A DNA stretch of 64,000 nt. It comes from Paraburkholderia nodosa (GTDB lineage Bacteria; Pseudomonadota; Gammaproteobacteria; Burkholderiales; Burkholderiaceae). The stretch is taken from the NCBI RefSeq assembly GCF_001718195.1, contig NZ_MCNV01000002.1, forward strand, positions 310,001 through 374,000, written 5' to 3'. How positions within the stretch are numbered: position 1 is the stretch's first letter; each line of letters begins with the position of its first letter. The translations under genes and the position numbers were made by a program. The notes under the pieces were generated by a model. It was not told the origin of the DNA and searched no databases. It saw only the letters and a list, made by a program, of their open reading frames with translations. Of the stretch, positions 43,795-53,156 are shown one piece after another.

Positions 43795-44649
43795 ATGTGT
43801 TCTATCCCCTACGACGCATCACGCGACGCGCTCAACTCACCGCAGCTCAGGCCTACAGTGTTCACTGCCGGTAGCAAATACGAAATCGACGGGCTGTGCG
43901 CGGAGTTCGCGCGGCTTGCCTATATACGCTACGAACAAGGCGGCGCTGAACTTCAGCGGCTCGAACAAGCGCTCGCCCTCGTGGGTTTCGAAAGCGCTGT
44001 TCCCTTCAACAATGCCGACGACGACACGCATGGCTTCGGCGCCGTGAGGCGCTCCGATGGCCTCGCCGTGCTCGCGTTCCGGGGAACGGAACCGCAATCG
44101 CTCACCGATATCGCAACAGACCTGGAGATCAGCATGACAAAGTGGACGGAAAGCGCCTGTCAGGTTCATGCTGGATTTGCAGGCGCCGCCCGCGGCTTGC
44201 GCGAAGCAGTCGGCAACTGGTTGAACGAGACCGCGCCGACGAGAAAACAGCTCATCTTGACAGGTCATAGCCTCGGTGCGGCCATCGCGACGCTCTTTGC
44301 CAGCCTTTGCACGCCCAATGCCCTCGTGACATTCGGTTCGCCACGCGTAGGCGACGCGACGTTTGTCGCCACCCTTGGCCCGGTCGGCATCAGGCGCTAT
44401 GTCGATTGCTGCGATCTCGTCACCGACTTGCCACCGCCCATTGGAGGATACGTTCACGCGGGAGCGTCGAACTACATCACGCGCGAAGGCAAACTCGCTC
44501 CGCACGCCGACGATGCTTTCGTGCAAGCGGACCGCGCCGCCGCCCGGGAGGACTATCTGCTCCAATACGCGTGGCGCATCGGTGACGTCATGGTGCGGGA
44601 CCTCGCGGATCACGCCCCGATCAACTACGTGAGAAGTCTGGTCCCCTGA
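43795..44649 (+). CDS. Class-3 lipase family protein
   Basis: This 284-residue alpha/beta hydrolase is of the fungal-lipase-like (class 3) type. F-R-G-T-E (about residue 95) precedes the nucleophile elbow G-H-S-L-G-A-A (Ser159), with F-G-S-P-R-V-G-D close behind. A catalytic Asp in D-L-V-T-D-L-P and a late His in D-H-A-P-I-N-Y fit the family. No signal peptide is seen, so it is probably cytosolic. ATG 43795 is chosen because CGGAG lies 6 bases upstream; ATG 43789 and TTG 43777 are alternatives. It starts 21 bases after the PRTase stop. Confidence 0.88.
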   Translation: MCSIPYDASRDALNSPQLRPTVFTAGSKYEIDGLCAEFARLAYIRYEQGGAELQRLEQALALVGFESAVPFNNADDDTHGFGAVRRSDGLAVLAFRGTEPQSLTDIATDLEISMTKWTESACQVHAGFAGAARGLREAVGNWLNETAPTRKQLILTGHSLGAAIATLFASLCTPNALVTFGSPRVGDATFVATLGPVGIRRYVDCCDLVTDLPPPIGGYVHAGASNYITREGKLAPHADDAFVQADRAAAREDYLLQYAWRIGDVMVRDLADHAPINYVRSLVP

Positions 44650-44673
44650 AACGGCACGCTGCCGTCGATCAGA

Positions 44674-46164
<1,491 letters not shown>

Positions 46165-46193
46165 TCAGTTGAACGAATTCACACTGCCACGAC

Positions 46194-47696
46194 TCACGCG
46201 CTCGCCACGCTCGGTCGCCGGCTCTTGCCGAGCTTCATCATCACGCCGTAGACGAGCGCCGCAATCGCGAGCCCCACGAACCACGCATAGGTGTAAATGC
46301 TTTTGAACGCGTCGGGCACGGACGGAAACACACTCGGAAATGCGGTGTTGAGAAAGCCCGGCAGATTGGGCAGCACACCCAGGACCAGCGCGATGACGGC
46401 CGCCATATTCCAGCCGTTCGAGTAGGCGTATTCGCCGTTCTCTTCGAATAGCTCAGCCGTATTCAGGCGCGTGCCGCGAACGAGGAAGTAATCGACGATG
46501 AGAATGCCCGCCACGGGTCCGAGCAGCGCCGAATAGCCAACGAGCCAGGTGAAAATGTAGCCCTGAGTGGTGGCGAGAATCTTCCACGGCATCATCACGA
46601 TGGCAATACCCGCGGTAATGAGCCCACCCGCCTTGTACGAGATGGCCTTGGGCCAGAGGCTCGAAAAATCGTAGGCCGGGCCGACGAGATTCGCGGCGAG
46701 ATTGCAGCACATCGTGTCGAGCGTGAGGATGACGAGCGCGATGCCCACGCCCACGCCTTCCATGCGGCTCGTGAGATCGATGGGGTCCCAGATCGCCTTG
46801 CCGTAGATCACCACCGTGGCCGAAGTCACGACGACCGAGACCACCGAAAGCAGCGCCATCGGAATGGGCAGACCGATGGCCTGCCCCACGAACTGGTCCT
46901 TTTGCGTTTTCGCGAAGCGCGTGAAGTCGGGAATGTTGAGCGCGAGCGTGGCCCAGAAGCCCACCATGGCCGTGAGGCTCGGCCAGAACGTCGCCCAGAA
47001 GAGACCTGCCTTCTTGCCGCCAGCGGCGAACTGGGAAGGCTGCGAGAGCATCGAACCCACGCCGCCCGCCTTCGAGCAGGCCCACCACACGAGCACCACG
47101 CACATCACGACCTTGATGGGCGCGGACCAGCTTTCGAGCCAGCGGATCGAGTCGGTGCCGTGCAGGATGAAATAGAGTTGCAGCACCCAGAACACGAGGA
47201 AGCACGCGCCCTGGCCGATCGAGATGCCGAGAAACGGCAGCGCGTCGCCCACCAGTGCGTTGTGCGTGAGGATATTGGCGAGCGTATAGATGGCACTGCC
47301 ACCGAGCCACGACTGGATACCGTACCAGCCGCACGCCACGATGGCGCGCAGCATGGCGGGCAGCTTCGCGCCTTGCGTGCCGAACGAGGAACGCACCAGC
47401 ACCGCGTAGGGGATGCCGTATTTCGTGCCTGCGTGGCCGATCAGCAGCATCGGCACGAGCACGATGAGATTGCCGAGCAGCACCGTGAGCACGGACTGCC
47501 ATGGCGACATGCCCTGCTCGGTGAGTCCGGCCGCGAGCATGTACGAGGCGATGTTCATCACCATGCCCACCCAGAGCGCCCCGAAGTGATACCAGCGCCA
47601 CGTGCGCTGCGCTGCGCCGGTTGGCGCGAGATCGTCGTTGTATAACTCGCTTTCGGCGCGGCGCGCGCTGGCGTCGCCTGTCAATGGCTGACTCAT
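46194..47696 (-). CDS. NCS1-family nucleobase (pyrimidine) permease
   Basis: This 500-residue protein with 12 membrane helices belongs to NCS1 cation symporters. Typical phrases are W-W-A-C near helix 6, G-F-W-A-T-L-A-L-N-I-P-D-F-T-R-F-A (the substrate-binding N-I-x-D-F-T region) and L-L-G-P-V-A-G-I-L-I-V-D-Y-F-L-V-R in helices 9-10. It should import uracil, thymine, hydantoin or allantoin; uracil/thymine is likely from the operon. The start at 47696 follows GGAGAACTGCAACC. A much longer frame continues upstream antisense to preA and is rejected. Confidence 0.94.
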   Translation of the reverse strand: MSQPLTGDASARRAESELYNDDLAPTGAAQRTWRWYHFGALWVGMVMNIASYMLAAGLTEQGMSPWQSVLTVLLGNLIVLVPMLLIGHAGTKYGIPYAVLVRSSFGTQGAKLPAMLRAIVACGWYGIQSWLGGSAIYTLANILTHNALVGDALPFLGISIGQGACFLVFWVLQLYFILHGTDSIRWLESWSAPIKVVMCVVLVWWACSKAGGVGSMLSQPSQFAAGGKKAGLFWATFWPSLTAMVGFWATLALNIPDFTRFAKTQKDQFVGQAIGLPIPMALLSVVSVVVTSATVVIYGKAIWDPIDLTSRMEGVGVGIALVILTLDTMCCNLAANLVGPAYDFSSLWPKAISYKAGGLITAGIAIVMMPWKILATTQGYIFTWLVGYSALLGPVAGILIVDYFLVRGTRLNTAELFEENGEYAYSNGWNMAAVIALVLGVLPNLPGFLNTAFPSVFPSVPDAFKSIYTYAWFVGLAIAALVYGVMMKLGKSRRPSVASA

Positions 47697-47755
47697 GGTT
47701 GCAGTTCTCCGTGACTTGTCGTTGGTCTGGTTCGGTTCAGTTCTGTTTCGATGGG

Positions 47756-49033
47756 TCAGGCGGCTTTCGGATCGGCCACGCGCGCGGGGTTGTTGGGATG
47801 CGTGGTCCAGTTCGCGTAGCGGCCCGAGTCGACGCGCTCCATCGTGATGCATTGGTCGACCGGGCAGACGTGCATGCATAAATTGCACCCGACGCAGTTG
47901 GCGTCGACCACCTCGAAGTGACGCTTGCCGTCGCGCGTGGCGGTGATGGCCTGATGCGAGGTGTCCTCGCAGGCGATATGGCAGAGCCCGCACTGGATGC
48001 AGCGGTCCTGATCGATGCGCGCCTTGATGTCGTAGTTCAGGTTCAGGTACTGCCAGTCGGTGACGTTGGGCACGGCGCGGCCGCGAATGGCGTCGAGATC
48101 CGCGTAGCCCTTGTCGTCCATCCAGTTGGAGAGGCCGTCGATCATATCGCTGACGATTCGGAATCCGTAGTGCATCGCGGCGGTGCAAACCTGCACGCTC
48201 CCCGCGCCCAGCACGATGAATTCGGCGGCGTCGCGCCAGTCGGAAATGCCGCCGATGCCGGAGATGGGCAAGCCGTGCGTTTGCGGGTCGCGCGCGATTT
48301 CCGCGACCATGTGCAGCGCAATGGGCTTCGCCGCGGGGCCGCAGTAGCCGCCGTGCGTGCCTTTTCCATCCACAGTCGGCAGCGGCGCCATCACGTCGAG
48401 ATCGACACCCACGATCGAGTTGATCGTATTGATGAGCGAGACGCCGTCCGCGCCGCCCTTCATCGCCGCGCGCGCGCCGTGGCGTATGTCGGTCACGTTG
48501 GGCGTGAGTTTCACGAGGCAAGGCAGGCGCGTGCCCTCCTTCACCCAGCGCGTGACCATTTCGATGTATTCGGGCACCTGCCCCACGGCCGCGCCCATGC
48601 CGCGCTCGCTCATGCCATGCGGGCAGCCGAAATTGAGCTCCACCGCATCGGCGCCGGTATCTTCCACCTGCGGCAAGATCCACTTCCAGTCCTGCTCGGT
48701 GCACGGCACCATCAGCGAGACGATGAGCGCCCGGTCTGGCCAGTCGCGTTTCACCTGCGCGATTTCCTTGAGGTTCACGTCGAGCGGGCGGTCGGTAATG
48801 AGCTCGATGTTGTTCAACCCCGCAATGCGCTGGCCGCGCCACGTGGTGGCGCCATAGCGCGAGCTCACGTTCACCACGTGCGGGTCGAGCCCGAGTGTCT
48901 TCCAGACCACGCCGCCCCAACCCGCCTCGAAGGCGCGGTTGACGTTATAGGCCTTGTCGGTCGGCGGCGCGGAGGCGAGCCAGAATGGGTTCGGCGATTC
49001 AATGCCGGCAATCGTGCAGCGCAGGTCGGCCAT
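47756..49033 (-). CDS. preA: NAD-dependent dihydropyrimidine dehydrogenase, catalytic subunit PreA
   Basis: This encodes 425 residues. The N-terminal three quarters is the FMN-binding dihydroorotate-dehydrogenase-like barrel (L-N-F-G-C-P-H-G-M-S with the active-site Cys region, V-K-L-T-P-N-V, then I-S-G-I-G-G-I). The last 90 residues hold two 4Fe-4S ferredoxin motifs, C-I-Q-C-G-L-C-H-I-A-C and C-V-G-C-N-L-C-M-H-V-C. It reduces uracil or thymine to the dihydro form with electrons from PreT. The ATG at 49033 follows AAGGAGTCGCATC. It directly follows preT, as in E. coli preTA. Confidence 0.96.
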   Translation of the reverse strand: MADLRCTIAGIESPNPFWLASAPPTDKAYNVNRAFEAGWGGVVWKTLGLDPHVVNVSSRYGATTWRGQRIAGLNNIELITDRPLDVNLKEIAQVKRDWPDRALIVSLMVPCTEQDWKWILPQVEDTGADAVELNFGCPHGMSERGMGAAVGQVPEYIEMVTRWVKEGTRLPCLVKLTPNVTDIRHGARAAMKGGADGVSLINTINSIVGVDLDVMAPLPTVDGKGTHGGYCGPAAKPIALHMVAEIARDPQTHGLPISGIGGISDWRDAAEFIVLGAGSVQVCTAAMHYGFRIVSDMIDGLSNWMDDKGYADLDAIRGRAVPNVTDWQYLNLNYDIKARIDQDRCIQCGLCHIACEDTSHQAITATRDGKRHFEVVDANCVGCNLCMHVCPVDQCITMERVDSGRYANWTTHPNNPARVADPKAA

Positions 49034-49095
49034 GATGCGACTCCTTCGTATTGTCTGGATTCGGTGTGTCGTTCGGCTGGATCGAACTGCGCAGT

Positions 49096-50490
49096 TCAAG
49101 CGGCTCTGGCGGACTGATTCGCGAGGTAGCGGTCGATTGCACGCGCGGCGAGCTTGCCGTCCTGCACGGCCTGCACGGTGAGATCGGTTGCGCCATGGCC
49201 CGCACAGTCGCCGCCCGCGAAGACGCCTTCGATGGAGGTCGCACCGTCTGCATCCACGGCAATACGCGCGCCGCCTGCAGTAAGTTGCAGGGCGTCGAGG
49301 CCAACCAGGCCTTCGGGCAAGAGCTTTTGGCCAATGGCTTTCAGGACCATGTCGGCTTCCACACGCACGATCTCGCCGGTGCCGCGCAACGCGCCGCCCG
49401 CATCGAGCGCCGTGCGCTCGAACTCCACAGCCTGCACGCGGGTGTCGCCAGTGATGCGCAGCGGCTTCATCCATTCGACCAGCACCACACCCTGTGCGCG
49501 TGCGAATTCCTGCTCGGCCCAGGTGGCGCTCATCTGCGCCGCGCCGCGGCGATACGCAAGCATCACCTGCTCCGCGCCCAGCTTGTGGCTTTGCACAGCG
49601 GCGTCGATGGCAGTATTACCGCCGCCGATCACCACCACCTTGCGGCCCACCGCAAGCGTGGAAAGATCGTCGGCTTCGCGCAGGCGAGCGATAAAGTCCA
49701 CGGCATCGCGCACGCCGTCGAGCGCTTCGCCTTCAATGGCAAGCGCTTGCGTACCGCCGAGTCCCACGCCGATGAACACGGCGTCGTACGCGGCTCGCAA
49801 TTCCGTAAGCGTGATGTCGCGGCCAAGCCGCTGGCCCCGACGTATTTCGATCCCACCGATGGAAAGCAGCCATTGCACCTCGCGCTGCGCGAAATCGTCG
49901 ACGACCTTGTACGCCGCGATGCCGTATTCGTTGAGGCCGCCCGGCTTCTCGCCCGCGTCGAACACGCTCACGCGATGCCCCGCGAGCGCAAGCGTATGCG
50001 CGCAGGCGAGCCCCGCCGGTCCGGCCCCGACCACGGCAACGCGCCGTCCCGTCTCACTCGCGCGTTTGAAGAGCGGCGGCGCACCAGCGGCTTCGCGCGC
50101 CATCTGAAAGTCGGTGGCATGGCGCTGAAGAGCGCCGATCCTAACCGGTTCGCCATCCTGATGATTCCGGACGCACGCGCCTTCGCAGAGAATTTCAGTC
50201 GGGCACACGCGCGCACACGTGCCGCCTAGAGGATTCGCGCTCAATATGTCGCGCGCCGCGCCCTTGAGATTGCCGTTGCCGATCCTGCGGATAAAGCCCG
50301 GAATGTCGATGCCAGTCGGGCAAGCCGCCACACACGGCGCGTCGTAACAATAGTGGCAGCGGTCGGCGGCAATGACGGCCGCATTGGGGGACAGTGGCGG
50401 CGCGACATCGGCAAAGTTGCAGCCGAGTTGCTCGGCCGTGAGGCGGCGAGGCGCGATGCCGTCGGCGGCATTCGAGTTGGACTGGGACAT
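49096..50490 (-). CDS. preT: NAD(P)-dependent oxidoreductase subunit PreT
   Basis: This 464-residue protein resembles the GltD/PreT electron-transfer module. N-terminal cysteine motifs C-H-Y-C-Y-D-A-P-C-V-A-A-C and C-A-R-V-C-P-T-E-I-L-C ligate Fe-S clusters. A first G-A-G-P-A-G-L (about residue 154) binds FAD and a second G-G-G-N-T-A (about 290) binds NAD(P)H. It passes electrons from NAD(P)H to PreA. The start follows AAGGAGCATCCGG; the frame is open upstream to 50817 but antisense-like. It is the second gene of the pyrimidine operon, after the carbamoylase gene. Confidence 0.95.
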   Translation of the reverse strand: MSQSNSNAADGIAPRRLTAEQLGCNFADVAPPLSPNAAVIAADRCHYCYDAPCVAACPTGIDIPGFIRRIGNGNLKGAARDILSANPLGGTCARVCPTEILCEGACVRNHQDGEPVRIGALQRHATDFQMAREAAGAPPLFKRASETGRRVAVVGAGPAGLACAHTLALAGHRVSVFDAGEKPGGLNEYGIAAYKVVDDFAQREVQWLLSIGGIEIRRGQRLGRDITLTELRAAYDAVFIGVGLGGTQALAIEGEALDGVRDAVDFIARLREADDLSTLAVGRKVVVIGGGNTAIDAAVQSHKLGAEQVMLAYRRGAAQMSATWAEQEFARAQGVVLVEWMKPLRITGDTRVQAVEFERTALDAGGALRGTGEIVRVEADMVLKAIGQKLLPEGLVGLDALQLTAGGARIAVDADGATSIEGVFAGGDCAGHGATDLTVQAVQDGKLAARAIDRYLANQSARAA

Positions 50491-50611
50491 CCGGATGCTC
50501 CTTGCGAGGCAAAACACGGGTCCGCCGGCTGTGCATGGCTCGCGCAGCCGGTACGTGGGGAAAGCGTGAAAGAGCGCGGCTCTCAGGCCGCTTGCTTTGG
50601 CGTCAACGGCG

Positions 50612-51877
50612 TCAGCCGGGTTCGCTCGCGCGTTCGAGCATGGCGTGCAACAGCACGTTCGCGCCCGCCTCGATCCATTCGATCGTCGCGTCCTCGACCT
50701 CGTTGTGACTGATGCCGTCGATGCATGGCACGAACACCATCGAAGTCGGCGCGACCGTCGCGAGATAGCACGCGTCGTGGCCCGCGCCCGAAACGATCTC
50801 GCGGTTCGAGTAGCCAAAGCGCTCCGCCGCTGCGCGCACGGAGTTCACGCAGGCCTTGTCGAACGGCACCGGCGCGTAATAGAAAATCTGCTCGAGCTGC
50901 GTTTCGAGCTTTCCTTGTTCTGCAATCCTTTCGATTCCTTCGCGCAGCTCGGCGTCCATCTGCGCGAGCACGTCGTCCTGGGGATGGCGGAAATCGATGG
51001 TAAAGAACACGCGGCCCGGAATGACGTTGCGCGAATTCGGATGCACCTGCATCATGCCGACCGTCGCGCAGGCCAGCGGCGCGTGGCGCAGGCCAATTTC
51101 GTTCACGAGTTGCACGACACGCGAGGCGCCCAGCAGTGCGTCGCGGCGGCGCGGCATGGGCGTCGGACCCGCGTGCGCCTCCTGCCCCGTGAGCACGACT
51201 TCGTACCAGCGCTGGCCCTGCGCGTCCGTGACGACGCCGATCGTTTTATTTTCGGCTTCGAGTATCGGCCCCTGTTCGATATGCAGTTCGAACGCCGCGT
51301 GTATCTTGCGGCCGCCGCACGGCAGTTCACCTGCATAGCCGATGCGCTGCAGCTCCTCGCCGATGGTCTTGCCATCGATATCCTTGCGTGAGAGGCCGTA
51401 GTCGAGCGTAAAGACGCCCGCGAACACGCCGGAGGCGACCATGGCCGGCGCGAAACGCGAGCCTTCCTCGTTGGTCCAGATCACGGTTTCGACGGGGCGC
51501 TCGGTTTGAATGCCGTGATCGTTCAGCGAGCGAATCACCTCGAGGCCGCCCAGCACGCCATAGATGCCGTCGAAGCGCCCTCCCGTGGGCTGGGAGTCGG
51601 CGTGCGAACCGGTCATCACCGGCGGCAGGTCGTTGTTGCGCCCCGCGCGGCGCATGAACACGTTGCCCATCTGGTCGACGCTCACCGTGCAGCCGGCCTC
51701 TTTCGCCCATTGGACGATGAGATCGCGCCCTGTCTTGTCGAGATCGGTGAGCGCGAGACGGCACACGCCGCCCTTGGGCGTGGCACCGATTTTCGCCATC
51801 TCCATCAGGCTGTCCCACAAACGCTGGCCGTTCACGTGAATCGCGGTCGTCAGCGCGGCTTCGCTTACTGCGTTCAT
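50612..51877 (-). CDS. Zn-dependent N-carbamoyl amino-acid/beta-ureidopropionase amidohydrolase
   Basis: This 421-residue M20/M28-type enzyme of the hydantoinase/carbamoylase group has metal ligands in G-S-H-A-D-S-Q-P-T-G-G-R-F-D-G, W-T-N-E-E-G-S-R-F, F-E-L-H-I-E-Q-G-P and G-A-G-H-D-A near the C-terminus. In this operon it should convert N-carbamoyl-beta-alanine to beta-alanine, CO2 and NH3, the last step of reductive pyrimidine breakdown. ATG 51877 follows CAGGAGGACACGC. It is the first gene of the five-gene operon, separated from the divergent TetR gene by 346 bases holding a dyad. Confidence 0.94.
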   Translation of the reverse strand: MNAVSEAALTTAIHVNGQRLWDSLMEMAKIGATPKGGVCRLALTDLDKTGRDLIVQWAKEAGCTVSVDQMGNVFMRRAGRNNDLPPVMTGSHADSQPTGGRFDGIYGVLGGLEVIRSLNDHGIQTERPVETVIWTNEEGSRFAPAMVASGVFAGVFTLDYGLSRKDIDGKTIGEELQRIGYAGELPCGGRKIHAAFELHIEQGPILEAENKTIGVVTDAQGQRWYEVVLTGQEAHAGPTPMPRRRDALLGASRVVQLVNEIGLRHAPLACATVGMMQVHPNSRNVIPGRVFFTIDFRHPQDDVLAQMDAELREGIERIAEQGKLETQLEQIFYYAPVPFDKACVNSVRAAAERFGYSNREIVSGAGHDACYLATVAPTSMVFVPCIDGISHNEVEDATIEWIEAGANVLLHAMLERASEPG

Positions 51878-52223
51878 GCGTGTCCTCCTGTCCGTGTTCG
51901 TCAAACGTGCATTCTTGCCACCTTCTGGGGCGGGAAGCGCCATGGCGGTGCACGCTCGATTGGCGCATCGCGGCTCCAAAACCTCGCCCCGCGAATCCTG
52001 TCCGATTGGACAGGTTGTAGACGATAAACTTCGCGAATTCAATGCGGTGTTACCAGCGAGAAGCGTGCCATCGATGCTGCAGTGCGCGAAAAACGCGCCA
52101 GCACTCCGCGCGTTTTCCCCGAGAGCGGTGAATGCACGAGGCGCTTACATCGTGACTACAATGAAGCCGACATGGGCGCGGCAGCCGTGCGCCGCCTCTT
52201 CCCTACTGAACGGACTGACCATC
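51878..52223. other. Divergent promoter region of pyrimidine operon and RutR-like gene
   Basis: 346 bases between the two starts. The only clear element is the 18-bp dyad at 51997-52014. I see no gene or obvious -10/-35 pair. Both the operon and the regulator should start here. Confidence 0.6.
51997..52014. promoter_or_regulatory. 18-bp dyad, candidate RutR-type operator
   Basis: CCTGTCC-GATT-GGACAGG is a perfect 7-bp dyad. Read as CTGTCCG-AT-TGGACAG it matches the E. coli RutR consensus (TTGACCA-NN-TGGTCAA) at the same spacing, five of seven positions in the better half-site. It lies between the pyrimidine operon and the RutR-like TetR gene. It also formally fits CTGT-N8-ACAG, but its GC-rich core argues against LexA. 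Confidence 0.75.
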
Positions 52224-52943
52224 ATGCGCGACGACGAACCCACCACGCAAGCCGCGACTCACGCGATGCGCGGCACGGCTCACGAACGGGAAGCCGCTGA
52301 CGCAACGCACAAGCCGCGCCGACGCAAAGCCGCCATTCGCGAGTCGAACGAAGCGCATCTGCTCGCCTGCGCGGAGGCCGTGTTCGCCGAGCGAGGCTTC
52401 GAAGGCGCAAGCACGGCGCTGATCGCGGAGCGCGCGGGCCTGCCGAAGGCGAATCTGCACTACTACTTCCCCACCAAGCTCGCGCTCTACTGGCGCGTGC
52501 TCGATGATCTGTTCGAGGAATGGAACGCGGCCGCCAACACGTTCGATGCGAGCGACGATCCGGTGGAGGCCATTGGTGGCTACGTGCGCGCGAAGATGGA
52601 ACTCTCGCGGCGCAGACCGCTCGGGTCGAAAGTGTGGGCGAACGAGATCATCAGCGGCGCGACGCATATGCAGGACATCCTGCTCAAACGTGTGAAGCCG
52701 TGGATGGAAACACGCGTGAAGCTGATCGACCGCTGGATTGCCGAAGGCTTGCTCGCCCCCGTCGATCCGAAGACGCTGCTTTTCATGATCTGGGCGACCA
52801 CGCAGCACTATGCCGATTTCGAGGCGCAAATTCGCGCGCTCTCGGGCAAGCGCGCGCTGTCATCGGCGGGGTTCGAAGCGAGTACCGAGGAAGTGGTGCG
52901 GTTGATTTTGCGCGCGAGCGGCGCGCGCTCGCCTGGGCATTGA
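52224..52943 (+). CDS. RutR-like TetR-family regulator
   Basis: This encodes 239 residues. A basic N-terminal tail (K-P-R-R-R-K-A-A-I-R-E) precedes the TetR HTH (about 40-90: L-L-A-C-A-E-A-V-F-A-E-R-G-F-E-G-A-S-T-A-L-I...K-A-N-L-H-Y-Y-F). The C-terminal domain has the RutR-type G-S-K-V-W-A-N-E-I-I-S-G-A and P-W-M-E-T-R-V-K-L-I-D-R-W. RutR senses uracil or thymine and controls pyrimidine catabolism, and the neighbouring operon supports that role here. The start at 52224 is set by the domain; no strong ribosome site is present, and the frame is open to 51876. Confidence 0.93.
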   Translation: MRDDEPTTQAATHAMRGTAHEREAADATHKPRRRKAAIRESNEAHLLACAEAVFAERGFEGASTALIAERAGLPKANLHYYFPTKLALYWRVLDDLFEEWNAAANTFDASDDPVEAIGGYVRAKMELSRRRPLGSKVWANEIISGATHMQDILLKRVKPWMETRVKLIDRWIAEGLLAPVDPKTLLFMIWATTQHYADFEAQIRALSGKRALSSAGFEASTEEVVRLILRASGARSPGH

Positions 52944-53156
52944 GCGAAGCGGCAACGGTGCGCCGTTGCGTGGCTCCGATGGAGCATGGAATCACGACAT
53001 GACGCAACGCGTCCTTTGCTGATCGTGCCGCCTTGCATCAACAGGTACACGCGCTCACACAGCACGACCTCCCGATTGCGGCGTAGCTTCTACATCGGTC
53101 ACTTTATGCGCCGCGATTCACGCCATCGCGGCACGATGTCTATGGGAGGCCCAGGC

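Noticed and set aside
47697..48920. Upstream extension of the NCS1 permease frame
   Set aside because: It overlaps preA in another frame and reads as Arg-rich noise; the permease starts at 47696 behind GGAG.
51997..52014. CTGT-N8-ACAG match as a LexA box
   Set aside because: The core is GC-rich and part of a continuous 18-bp dyad next to a RutR-like gene; the RutR explanation fits better.
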